Source: Actinoplanes utahensis (GTDB taxonomy: Bacteria > Actinomycetota > Actinomycetes > Mycobacteriales > Micromonosporaceae). From it: a DNA stretch of 64,000 nucleotides. Where the stretch lies: positions 62,001 to 126,000 of the forward strand of contig NZ_BOMZ01000042.1 of NCBI RefSeq assembly GCF_016862455.1, given 5' to 3'. Below are positions 1 through 20,407 of this stretch, one piece after another. Under the pieces are notes generated by a model that saw only the letters and a program-made list of their open reading frames with translations, had not been told where the DNA came from and searched no databases. A program made the translations under genes and the position numbers. How positions within the stretch are numbered: the stretch's first letter is position 1; each line of letters starts with the position of its first letter.

Positions 1-62
1 ACCAGCTCCCCGTTGACCCAGTAGAGGACATCAGCGTTCCGCTCGTCATACCGCTGCAGCAT
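1..62 (-). CDS. 5' end of a probable class IV aminotransferase (partial)
   Basis: Reading leftward from an ATG at 62-60, the frame is open to the window edge and gives MLQRYDERNADVLYWVNGEL. The 'DERN-x-D-xxx-WVNGEL' pattern is typical of the extreme N-terminus of actinobacterial class IV (branched-chain or D-amino acid type) PLP aminotransferases, where it forms the first strand before the 'VSVFDS' segment. Only about 20 codons are present, so no catalytic residue can be checked. The call rests on N-terminal resemblance alone, and a different family is possible. Confidence 0.4.
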   Translation of the reverse strand, partial: MLQRYDERNADVLYWVNGEL

Positions 63-684
63 CGCCCCAGCATAGGCGCGCCACCGACCCCCGATCCGGG
101 CCCCACTCACGGCCTTCCCTGCTCACAAACCCTATTCCGGTACGCCGTGAGCAGCCCCGACCGCACCACCCCTTCCACACGGGACCCGCGACATCCGAAC
201 AGAACCGTCCGCGCAGCCCGCAGATCTTCCCCGGCTGGTCGTCACGTCTGCCTCGCCCGCTCCGAGACGGCCAGAAGAGCCAGCCGGGGTTTGCCAGCTG
301 GTCGACACTGCCGCCTTCCGCGCTTTCGGCCACCGGTCCGGATGCGGGGCGGCGAAGAGCCGGCCGGCCCGGCTCGCCGTCGATGGGGGCGGATGAGGTG
401 ACGGCGATCGGGCCGGCCGGACGACATGGGGGAACGGGCGGCCGGGGGACGAGTGGCGGCCGGTGGCGGTGTCCGGCACCGGCCGCAGAGGGCCGGCCGG
501 GAGACGAGGGCGAGCGGGCTGACCGGAGGAGGGACGAGCCGGCGGCGGAAGCTGACGAGCGCCGAACCGGTCGTCCGGACGTGACGGGCGGAAGGCTGCC
601 GGGGTGTGGAGCGACGGCCCACCGGATCGGAAACGGCAGGGGTGCGGGAGCGATGGGGCGTGCCCTACGGCGTACGACGAAGGA
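63..684. other. gene-free GC-rich interval
   Basis: No reading frame in this stretch looks like a protein: all are Arg/Pro/Gly-rich frames typical of random high-GC sequence, without domain motifs or convincing ribosome binding sites. It holds the upstream region of the leftward gene at the edge and the downstream side of deoC. Short GGCCGG-rich stretches near 400-500 could form hairpins. I see no RNA gene. Confidence 0.5.
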
Positions 685-1380
685 TCAAGCGCGGCCACCG
701 GGGACCGAAACCTGGCGGCGGGCCAGGTCCTGGAGGATCTCGCCGGTGGAGGACGTGCCGAAACGCGTCACGCCGACCGCGGTCATCGCCATGATCGCGT
801 CCAGGGTCCGGACGCCGCCGGAGGCCTTGACCTGCACCTTCGCCGATACGGCGGAGCGCATCAGGGCGAGGTCGTCGATGGTGGCACCCTTGGGCGCGAA
901 GCCGGTGGAGGTCTTCACGAACGCCGCCCCGGCCCGCTCGGCGGCCCAGCAGGCGGCGAGTTTCTGCTCGTCGGTGAGGTACGCGGTCTCGAGGATGACC
1001 TTCACGTGCGCGGTGCCGGCGGCCTTCACGATCATGCCGATCTCGTGCTCGACGGCGGCGATGTCGCCGGAGCGCAGCCACCCGATGTTGAGCACCATGT
1101 CGATCTCCTTGGCGCCCTGGTGCACCGCGAGCTCGGTCTCGGCGACCTTGATCTCGGTGGCGGAGTCGCCGTGCGGGAACCCGATCACCGTGCCGACGGC
1201 GACGTTGGTGCCGCGCAGCAGGTCGACGGCGACGCTGACGTCGCAGGGACGGACACAGACCGAGGCGACGTCGTACTTCTTGGCGATCGCGCAGCCTTCG
1301 CGCACGTCCTCGAGGGTGAACTCGGGCCGGAGGATGGAGTGGTCGATCATCTTCGCGATCTGCGGCACGGTGAAGTTCAT
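685..1380 (-). CDS. deoC: deoxyribose-phosphate aldolase DeoC
   Basis: Class I aldolase that cleaves 2-deoxy-D-ribose 5-phosphate into glyceraldehyde 3-phosphate and acetaldehyde in deoxynucleoside catabolism. The 231-residue product has the normal family length and a TIM-barrel pattern. The Schiff-base lysine lies in FVKTSTGF (about residue 155) and the second active-site lysine in KASGGVRT (about 185). An earlier conserved stretch reads KEIDMVLNIGWL. The start is the ATG at 1380-1378 (MNFTVPQIAKMIDHS); the frame stays open far upstream but there it runs through the divergent regulator. The shared 60-bp upstream interval carries two palindromes that probably bind the divergent GntR-family protein, so control by a sugar phosphate or nucleoside-derived effector is likely. 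Confidence 0.93.
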   Translation of the reverse strand: MNFTVPQIAKMIDHSILRPEFTLEDVREGCAIAKKYDVASVCVRPCDVSVAVDLLRGTNVAVGTVIGFPHGDSATEIKVAETELAVHQGAKEIDMVLNIGWLRSGDIAAVEHEIGMIVKAAGTAHVKVILETAYLTDEQKLAACWAAERAGAAFVKTSTGFAPKGATIDDLALMRSAVSAKVQVKASGGVRTLDAIMAMTAVGVTRFGTSSTGEILQDLARRQVSVPGGRA

Positions 1381-1393
1381 GGCACCGGACCTT

Positions 1394-1425
1394 AGCTGTC
1401 TAGACAGGTAGCTGTCTAGACAGGT
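1394..1425. promoter_or_regulatory. doubled HutC/GntR-type operator
   Basis: Two perfect tandem copies of AGCTGTCTAGACAGGT (1394-1409 and 1410-1425). Each contains the 12-bp perfect palindrome CTGTCTAGACAG. The GTCTAGAC core fits the GT-N-TA-N-AC pattern bound by HutC-subfamily GntR regulators such as DasR. The pair lies 14 bp before the deoC start and 15 bp before the GntR start, so a bound repressor could block both promoters. Confidence 0.8.
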
Positions 1426-1440
1426 TGTAGGATCTGTAAG

Positions 1441-2172
1441 GTGAGCGGCATGTCCGGGGACCCCGATTTCGCGCCGCGCTACTTCCGCATCGAACAGACG
1501 CTGCGCGCGCTCATCGCCAAGTCCCGCCCGCACGACCCGCTGCCGTCGGAGCCGGAGCTGGCCCGGGAGCACGGCGTCAGCCGGATGACCGCCCGCGCCG
1601 CGGTGACGCAGCTGGTCAACGACGGTCTGGCCTACCGGGCGCCGGGCCGCGGCACGTTCGTCGCCGTCCCCAGCGGCCCGCGCCGCGCCGACCATCTGAT
1701 CCGGCTCAGCGAGGAGATCCGCAAGCAGGGCAAACGGCCGTGGGCCAAGGTGGTGGTGGCCGAGGTGCGGCAGCCGACCACGATGGAGGCGACCCGGCTG
1801 CGGCTGCGCAAGGGCGACGTCTACGCCATCCACCGGGTGCGGTTCGCCGACGAGGAGCCGATCGCGTTCGAGCGGGCGATGTACCCCGGCACCATCCCCG
1901 GCCTGCTCGACTTCGACCTGTCGAAATCGGTGCACGAGGCGCTGGTCGCGATCGGTCACACCCCGGTCCGCGGCACCGCGACGATCGGCGCACAGCAGGC
2001 GACCGAGGAGGACGCCCGCGAGCTCGGCGTCCCGGTCGGCTCGGCCCTGCTGGTCGAGGAACGCCTCATCCTCGACCAGCACGAACGCCCTCTCGAACTC
2101 AGCGAGTCACGGTACGCGGGCGACCGCTACCGCCTCGACGTCGCCTTCGGTGTCGAGCCACTGATCCAGTAG
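1441..2172 (+). CDS. GntR family (HutC/UTRA) transcriptional regulator
   Basis: Cytoplasmic DNA-binding repressor of about 243 residues. Residues 12-75 form the winged helix-turn-helix (PLPSEPELAREHGVSRMTAR with the wing RAPGRGTFV). Residues 95-240 form a UTRA ligand-binding domain that ends in the usual ESRYAGDRYRLDV segment. The GTG at 1441 is used as start; an in-frame ATG at 1450 is an alternative. It is divergent from deoC across the double palindrome, which suggests it represses deoC and itself. UTRA domains usually bind phosphosugars or related small molecules, so deoxyribose phosphate is a reasonable but unproven effector. Confidence 0.9.
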   Translation: MSGMSGDPDFAPRYFRIEQTLRALIAKSRPHDPLPSEPELAREHGVSRMTARAAVTQLVNDGLAYRAPGRGTFVAVPSGPRRADHLIRLSEEIRKQGKRPWAKVVVAEVRQPTTMEATRLRLRKGDVYAIHRVRFADEEPIAFERAMYPGTIPGLLDFDLSKSVHEALVAIGHTPVRGTATIGAQQATEEDARELGVPVGSALLVEERLILDQHERPLELSESRYAGDRYRLDVAFGVEPLIQ

Positions 2173-2240
2173 GTCCCGTCGGGTCGCCGGCCAGCAGGCT
2201 CCATCGGGTCTCTGGTCAACAGATTCCGTCGGATCGCCGG

Positions 2241-15668
<13,428 letters not shown>

Positions 15669-15680
15669 GATCAAACTGTA
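15669..15680 (-). promoter_or_regulatory. candidate -10 element of a leaderless megasynthase transcript
   Basis: Reading leftward, TACAGT (15680-15675) is followed by six bases and then the ATG at 15668. No Shine-Dalgarno sequence precedes that ATG. This spacing is what a leaderless actinobacterial promoter would show, with transcription starting at the A of ATG. No strong -35 box is evident. Confidence 0.35.
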
Positions 15681-15705
15681 TCGGCGCGGGCGATCTCAGA
15701 TGATC

Positions 15706-15743
15706 TTGACATCGGCCCCGGCGAACTCATGACATCTGTCATG
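15706..15743. promoter_or_regulatory. palindromic operator and -35-like box before the ABC operon
   Basis: CATGACA-TC-TGTCATG (15728-15743) has perfect 7-bp arms with a 2-bp spacer. A TTGACA hexamer lies at 15706-15711. The site sits between the divergent megasynthase and ABC operon and could bind the DesR-like regulator encoded downstream in that operon. Confidence 0.5.
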
Positions 15744-15800
15744 GATGATCGCTGATACCCGCGACTGCCACCGCCTCCCGTTCTCGCGAACCATTGAGGC

Positions 15801-16736
15801 ATGAGCACACAGACCATCGAAGTGGACGGGCTTCGCCAGCGGTACGGCGATTTCGAGGCGGTTCGGGGCATCGACTTCGAGGTTCCGGCCGGCGGGCTGT
15901 TCGCCCTCCTCGGCACGAACGGGGCCGGCAAGACGACCACGATCGAGGTGCTGGAGGGTTTCCGCAAGCCGACCGGAGGCACCGTCCGGCTGCTGGGCGC
16001 CGACCCGTGGCGGCAGCGCAAGGCTCTGCGCCCCCGGGTCGGGATCATGTTGCAGGAGAGCGGCCTGATCGGTGACCTGACCGTCGCCGAGACCGTCGAC
16101 CTGTGGCGTGACCTGCACGAGCAGCCGCTGGACGCGGACGACGCCCTGAAACAGGTGGATCTGCTGGACAAGGCGGGCGTTCAGGTTCGGCAACTGTCCG
16201 GCGGGCAGAAGCGCCGCCTCGACCTGGCCCTCGCCGTCGTCGGCCGTCCCGAGGTCCTGTTCCTCGACGAGCCGACCACCGGTATGGACCCGGAGGCGCG
16301 GCTCGCCACCTGGCGGCTGATCCAGGATCTCGTCTCCGCCGGCACGACCGTGCTGCTGACCACGCACTATCTGGAGGAGGCGGAGCGCCTCGCCGACCGG
16401 ATCGCGATCATGCACCGGGGTGAGATCCGGATCCTGGGGACGGTGCCGGAGGTGGTCGCCGGCCACGGTGACCGGATCACGTTCCGGGTCCCGTCGCACA
16501 CGCCGATCGACACGCTGCCCCGCCTCGACGGCCTGGCTCCGGAGATCGCCGTCGCCGACGGCCTTCCGACCGCGAGCTACACGCTGTCCGGCGGTGACCC
16601 GGACGCCCGCGCCCACCGCGGTGTCGCGTCATTGGTGGCCTGGGCCGCGGAGACCGGCGTGACGCTGGACCGGCTCGCGGTCCGCCCCGCCTCCCTGGAA
16701 GACGTCTTCCTGAGCATCGTCGAGGAGACCAGATGA
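15801..16736 (+). CDS. ABC transporter ATP-binding protein (DrrA/CcmA type)
   Basis: Nucleotide-binding subunit of an ABC-2 type exporter. Residues 1-230 hold the ATPase: Walker A GTNGAGKTTT (~38), signature LSGGQKRRLDLAL (~133), Walker B VLFLDEPTTG (~155) and the switch histidine in LLTTHYLEEAERL. Residues 235-311 form the C-terminal extension seen in DrrA-like exporters. It overlaps the permease start by 4 bp (ATGA) and so is cotranscribed and probably translationally coupled. It is divergent from the megasynthase, which makes export of or self-resistance to its product plausible, but gene adjacency is the only evidence. The start ATG at 15801 fits the family N-terminus. Confidence 0.93.
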   Translation: MSTQTIEVDGLRQRYGDFEAVRGIDFEVPAGGLFALLGTNGAGKTTTIEVLEGFRKPTGGTVRLLGADPWRQRKALRPRVGIMLQESGLIGDLTVAETVDLWRDLHEQPLDADDALKQVDLLDKAGVQVRQLSGGQKRRLDLALAVVGRPEVLFLDEPTTGMDPEARLATWRLIQDLVSAGTTVLLTTHYLEEAERLADRIAIMHRGEIRILGTVPEVVAGHGDRITFRVPSHTPIDTLPRLDGLAPEIAVADGLPTASYTLSGGDPDARAHRGVASLVAWAAETGVTLDRLAVRPASLEDVFLSIVEETR

Positions 16737-17485
16737 AGACCGAGCTCAAGCACACCGCGCGGCTGGCGCGGGTCGACCTCACCCTGATCGTGCGCAATCG
16801 CTCCGCGCTGACCAACGCGGTGCTGATGCCACTGCTGGTCACCGCCTTCCTGATCTTCTCCGTGCGGGAGCAGGGTGGGAAGGAGGAGCTCGACTACATG
16901 GTGACCGGCCAGTTCGCGGCCCTGCTCGTCTATGCCCCGCTGGTCAACCTGGCCGGCTTCTACACCTCCCGCCGCGAGGAGCTGGTGCTGAAACGGCTGC
17001 TCGGCGGGCCGGCTTCGGCGCTCGCAATCCTCGGCGGCAGCGCGCTCGGCGCCGCCGTGGTCTATCTGGTGCAGGCTCTGGCGGTCGGGGTGGCGGCGGT
17101 GGCGCTGGGCGTCGGGCTGCCGACCAATCCGCTGCTCGTGCTGGTCGCGGCGCTCGGCGGACTGGTCCTGTTCAGTCTGCTGTCGATGGCCGTCTCCGGG
17201 TTCAGTTCCAGTGGTGAGCTGGCGCAGCTGGCGACCGTACCGGTGATGTTGCTCTCCCTGATCCTCTCCCCCGTGATCGTGCCGCTCGACGCGCTCCCCG
17301 AGCAGTTGCAGCGGATCTCCGAGTTCCTGCCGATGACCCCGGTCGCCGAGGTGATCCGGGCCGGCTATCTGGGTGACGTCGTGTGGTCGGAGACGCTGCG
17401 CTCGCTGGCGGTGCTGGCGGTGTGGGTGGGTGTCGCGGCCGAACTGGCCCGGCGGTACTTCCGCTGGGATCCCCGGCGCGGCTGA
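16733..17485 (+). CDS. ABC-2 type transporter permease
   Basis: Integral membrane subunit of about 250 residues with six predicted helices; clear ones run near residues 22-40, 55-75, 95-125, 135-160, 165-185 and 225-240. A conserved ABC-2 segment (FLPMTPVAEVIRAGYLGD) precedes the last helix. It overlaps the ATPase gene by 4 bp and the sensor kinase begins 17 bp after its stop, so the four genes form one operon. With the ATPase it should form a homodimeric exporter of small hydrophobic molecules; the substrate is unknown. Confidence 0.9.
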   Translation: MKTELKHTARLARVDLTLIVRNRSALTNAVLMPLLVTAFLIFSVREQGGKEELDYMVTGQFAALLVYAPLVNLAGFYTSRREELVLKRLLGGPASALAILGGSALGAAVVYLVQALAVGVAAVALGVGLPTNPLLVLVAALGGLVLFSLLSMAVSGFSSSGELAQLATVPVMLLSLILSPVIVPLDALPEQLQRISEFLPMTPVAEVIRAGYLGDVVWSETLRSLAVLAVWVGVAAELARRYFRWDPRRG

Positions 17486-17502
17486 AAGTTAAGGTGTTCG
17501 CC

Positions 17503-18648
17503 ATGACCGGCGCGGTGCATCGAGCTCAACGCATCACCATGTGGAGTCTGCGCTCCAGCCTGTTCCTCGGCTGGTTCGGTGTCCTCGCCGGTGTGGGTTA
17601 CTACGTCGCCGAGGACGCGGTGCAGCCGGTCCGCATCGCCGTCGCCCTTCTCGGCCTGGGGGTTTTCACCTGGTCCGGCTTCGCTCTGGCGCGCGACCTG
17701 TCGATCGGCTGGCCGAGCCGGGACCGGCGCAGCCGGTGGCACGCCGTGGCCTCCGGGGTGGCCGTCCTGGTGGTGCTGATCGCTCTGGACGCCAGCCCGG
17801 CCGGCGCCGGGCTGCTGGCGGCCGCCTGGATCAGCGTGGTCCCGGTCCGCGCCAGCCGGCCGGTGACGATCCTGCTGTCGGCCGGCACCGTCGCGGTCTG
17901 CCTGCTGGTCTACCGGTTCAACCCGGGCCTGGATCCCATCCCGCTGGCCGCGGTGGCGGTCATCTACTCGGCTCTCTGCTTCGCCCTGCCGTGGGCGAAC
18001 CGGCTGTGGGTGTGGATCCTCGACCTGACCGAGCAGGCGCACGCCAGCAAGGACGCCGAGGCCCGGCTGGCGGTCACCGAGGAGCGGCTGCGGTTCGCCC
18101 GCGACCTGCACGACCTGGTCGGGCACAGCCTGTCGGTGATCGCCGTGAAGAGTGAGCTGGCCGGCAAGCTGACCACCATCGACGCCCAGCGGGCCGCCGG
18201 GGAGATGGCCGCGGTCCGCGGGCTCGCCCAGGACAGCCTGCGCCAGATCCGGGAGGCCGTCCGCGGCTACCGGGTGCTCGACCTCTCCTCGGAGGTGGCC
18301 AGTGTGCGGGCGATCCTGGAGGCCGACGGGGTGCGCTGCGACGTCGACCTGCCGGACGGTGGTGTCAGCCCGGAGGCGGCCGGCCCGCTCGCCTGGGTGG
18401 TCCGGGAGAGCGCCACGAACATCCTGCGGCACAGCAAGGCCCGCTGGTGCACGATCACGTTGCGGTCCGCGGACGGGTCCGCGGTCCTCGAGGTGATCAA
18501 CGACGGGGCCGCGGAGAGCGTGCCGGGCGGCACCGGTCTCGCCGGGCTGGCGGAGCGGCTCGCCGCGGTCGGCGGCTCGCTCACCGCCCAGCCCACCGGC
18601 GACGGCCGGTTCCTGGTCCGCGCGGTCGCTCCGGCCGGTGCCGCATGA
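17503..18648 (+). CDS. sensor histidine kinase (DesK/NarX-like, HisKA_3)
   Basis: Membrane kinase of 381 residues. Several hydrophobic helices fill residues 15-165. The dimerisation domain carries the phospho-accepting histidine in RFARDLHDLVGHSLSV (~200), and the HATPase domain has the N-box VRESATNILRHSKA and a GTGLAGLAERL lid. It partners with the response regulator, whose ATG overlaps its TGA. The ATG at 17503 follows an AAGG at a spacing of 8. Because it belongs to the ABC operon it may sense membrane state or the exported compound. Confidence 0.9.
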   Translation: MTGAVHRAQRITMWSLRSSLFLGWFGVLAGVGYYVAEDAVQPVRIAVALLGLGVFTWSGFALARDLSIGWPSRDRRSRWHAVASGVAVLVVLIALDASPAGAGLLAAAWISVVPVRASRPVTILLSAGTVAVCLLVYRFNPGLDPIPLAAVAVIYSALCFALPWANRLWVWILDLTEQAHASKDAEARLAVTEERLRFARDLHDLVGHSLSVIAVKSELAGKLTTIDAQRAAGEMAAVRGLAQDSLRQIREAVRGYRVLDLSSEVASVRAILEADGVRCDVDLPDGGVSPEAAGPLAWVVRESATNILRHSKARWCTITLRSADGSAVLEVINDGAAESVPGGTGLAGLAERLAAVGGSLTAQPTGDGRFLVRAVAPAGAA

Positions 18649-19238
18649 TCCGAGTGCTGCTGGCCGACGACCAGCATCTGATCCGCGAGGCTCTCGCGAT
18701 GATGCTGGAGTTCGAGGAGGACCTGACGGTGGTCGCGCAGTGCGGCCGCGGGGACGAGGTGGTGGCCGCGGTCGCCGCCCACGACCCGGACGTGATCGTC
18801 CTCGACATCGAGATGCCCGGCCTGGACGGCCTGTCGGTGGCCGAGCGGCTTCCCGGCCGGGCGATGCTGATCCTGAGCACGTTCGCCCGTCCCGGCTATC
18901 TGCGCCGGGCCATCGCCGCCGGGGTCCGTGGCTTCATCCCGAAGGACTCGTCCAGCGCCGAGCTGGCCTCCGCCATCCGCAAGATCCACGCCGGGGGCCG
19001 TTACCTGGACCCGGAGCTGGCGGCGTCGGCGATGATGGCCGGCGACAGCCCGCTCACCGACCGCGAACGCGACACCCTCGCCCTCGCCGCCTCCGGGCTG
19101 CCGGTCTCCGAGATCGCCGCCCAGCTGCACCTGAGCGAGGGCACGGTCCGCAACTATCTCTCCAACGCGATGACCAAGCTGGGCGCCCCGAACCGGCTCA
19201 CCGCCATCAACCACGCGCAGAGAATGGGCTGGATCTGA
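18645..19238 (+). CDS. NarL/DesR-like response regulator
   Basis: 197-residue two-domain regulator. The receiver domain (1-120) has LLADDQ, the phosphorylated aspartate in VIVLDIEMPG, a T in LSTF and K in FIPKDS. The LuxR-type helix-turn-helix (135-197) has LTDRERDTLALAASGL and EGTVRNYLSNAMTKLG. Its ATG overlaps the kinase stop (ATGA). The CATGACA/TGTCATG palindrome before the ABC operon is a candidate binding site. Confidence 0.92.
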   Translation: MIRVLLADDQHLIREALAMMLEFEEDLTVVAQCGRGDEVVAAVAAHDPDVIVLDIEMPGLDGLSVAERLPGRAMLILSTFARPGYLRRAIAAGVRGFIPKDSSSAELASAIRKIHAGGRYLDPELAASAMMAGDSPLTDRERDTLALAASGLPVSEIAAQLHLSEGTVRNYLSNAMTKLGAPNRLTAINHAQRMGWI

Positions 19239-19314
19239 GGGAAACGCCGGCTGGACGCCGTCCTCGCCGGCGACGAGTACTTCACCTGACGAGCACGGAC
19301 TTCCCGTCGATCAA

Positions 19315-19349
19315 GGCTGCCCAGCCCACCGGGCTCGTGCTGGGCAGCC
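19315..19349. terminator. hairpin between convergent genes
   Basis: GGCTGCCCAGC (19315-19325) and GCTGGGCAGCC (19339-19349) form a perfect 11-bp stem with a 13-nt loop. It lies between the response regulator and the opposing small membrane protein gene. There is no U-tract, which is common in actinobacteria. Confidence 0.65.
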
Positions 19350-19360
19350 GCGCCGAGTGC

Positions 19361-19507
19361 TCAGGCGGTGATGGTCTCCCAGGAGTAACCGAGCAGCGCG
19401 AAAGCCGCTCCGAGCAGCGCCAGGTTGAGTCCACGCGTGGTGATCGGCAGCGCCGCCACGACCAGCAGGATGACGGCGATGATGTAAAGGAATCCCTGGA
19501 TGGACAT
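19361..19507 (-). CDS. small two-helix membrane protein (48 aa)
   Basis: A 48-residue protein starting MSIQGFLYIIAVILLVVAAL with a second hydrophobic stretch LNLALLGAAFALLGYSW, so two transmembrane helices joined by a short TTRG turn. A strong GAGGAG ribosome binding site precedes the ATG at 19507-19505. Short proteins of this pattern are common in actinobacteria. I do not know a function. Its upstream region is shared with the divergent SDR gene. Confidence 0.7.
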   Translation of the reverse strand: MSIQGFLYIIAVILLVVAALPITTRGLNLALLGAAFALLGYSWETITA

Positions 19508-19638
19508 GTTCGCTCCTCGGGTCGGGGGTGGAGAGCGGCGTCGCTGTACCCCGAGGGCGGGAACCGCCAAACCACCCGGCCACCGCCGGGTCCGATTGCC
19601 GCCAGACTCCGCACGTGCGTGTCGACGACAGTGGACGC

Positions 19639-20382
19639 ATGACGAACGATCTCGACGGCAGAGTGGCATTGGTGATCGGCGGGAGCCGAGGGATCGGCGC
19701 CGGCGTGGCGGCGCGGTTGGCCGAGGACGGCGCTGATGTGGTGCTGACCTTCCAGCACCGCGACGATCAGGCCGCGGTCGTGATGAAACAGATCGAGGGC
19801 TTCGGCCGCCGCGGTATGGCGCTGCAAGTCGACTGCGCCGACCCGGCGGCGGTGACCACCGCGGTGGACCGTACGGTCGCCCAGTTCGGGCGGTTGGACG
19901 TCCTGGTCAACAACGCGGCGGTGTTCTTCGTCGGGCCGGTGGAGGATCTCGGGCGGGAGGAGTTCGACCGCATGATCGCGGTCAACGTCCGCGCGCCGTT
20001 CCTCGCCTCGAAGGCCGCGGCCGGGCACATGGGTGACGGCGGGCGGATCATCACCATCGGCAGCAACATGGTGGAACGTACGGTGTTCCCGGGCTTCTCG
20101 CTGTACTCGATGAGCAAGACCGCCCTGGTGGGGCTGACGAAGGGTCTCAGCCGGGACCTCGGCCCGCGTGGCATCACCGTCAATCTGGTCAACCCCGGCC
20201 CGATCGACACCGACATGAACCCGGCTGACGGCCCGGCCGCGACAACGATCACGGGCTTCACCGCGCTCGGCCGGTACGGGACACCGGCCGAGATCGCGGC
20301 GGCGGTCGCCTATCTCGCCGGCGACGGCGCCCGGTACGTCACCGGCGCGGTGATCAACGTCGACGGCGGTTTCTCGGTCTGA
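19639..20382 (+). CDS. short-chain dehydrogenase/reductase (SDR, FabG-like)
   Basis: Classical NAD(P)-dependent oxidoreductase of 247 residues. Seen: the cofactor motif GGSRGIGAG (~14-22), NNAAVFF after strand 4, active-site Ser in TIGSN, catalytic YSMSK (Tyr and Lys ~153/157), the post-catalytic PGPID, and the C-terminal YVTGAVINVDGGFSV. Substrate is unknown; FabG-like ketoreductase or 3-alpha-hydroxysteroid type activities fit equally. The ATG at 19639 puts the glycine loop at the usual distance. It is convergent with the molybdopterin enzyme, with 25 bp between their stops. Confidence 0.9.
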   Translation: MTNDLDGRVALVIGGSRGIGAGVAARLAEDGADVVLTFQHRDDQAAVVMKQIEGFGRRGMALQVDCADPAAVTTAVDRTVAQFGRLDVLVNNAAVFFVGPVEDLGREEFDRMIAVNVRAPFLASKAAAGHMGDGGRIITIGSNMVERTVFPGFSLYSMSKTALVGLTKGLSRDLGPRGITVNLVNPGPIDTDMNPADGPAATTITGFTALGRYGTPAEIAAAVAYLAGDGARYVTGAVINVDGGFSV

Positions 20383-20407
20383 CGACCGGGTTCGGCGCGG
20401 TGGACGG

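Noticed and set aside
132..698. Open frames in the first 700 bp
   Set aside because: Pro/Arg/Ser-rich chance frames with no family resemblance.
19239..19290. RLDAVLAGDEYFT-like tail after the response regulator
   Set aside because: Only about 14 codons resemble a protein C-terminus; too short to call a gene remnant.
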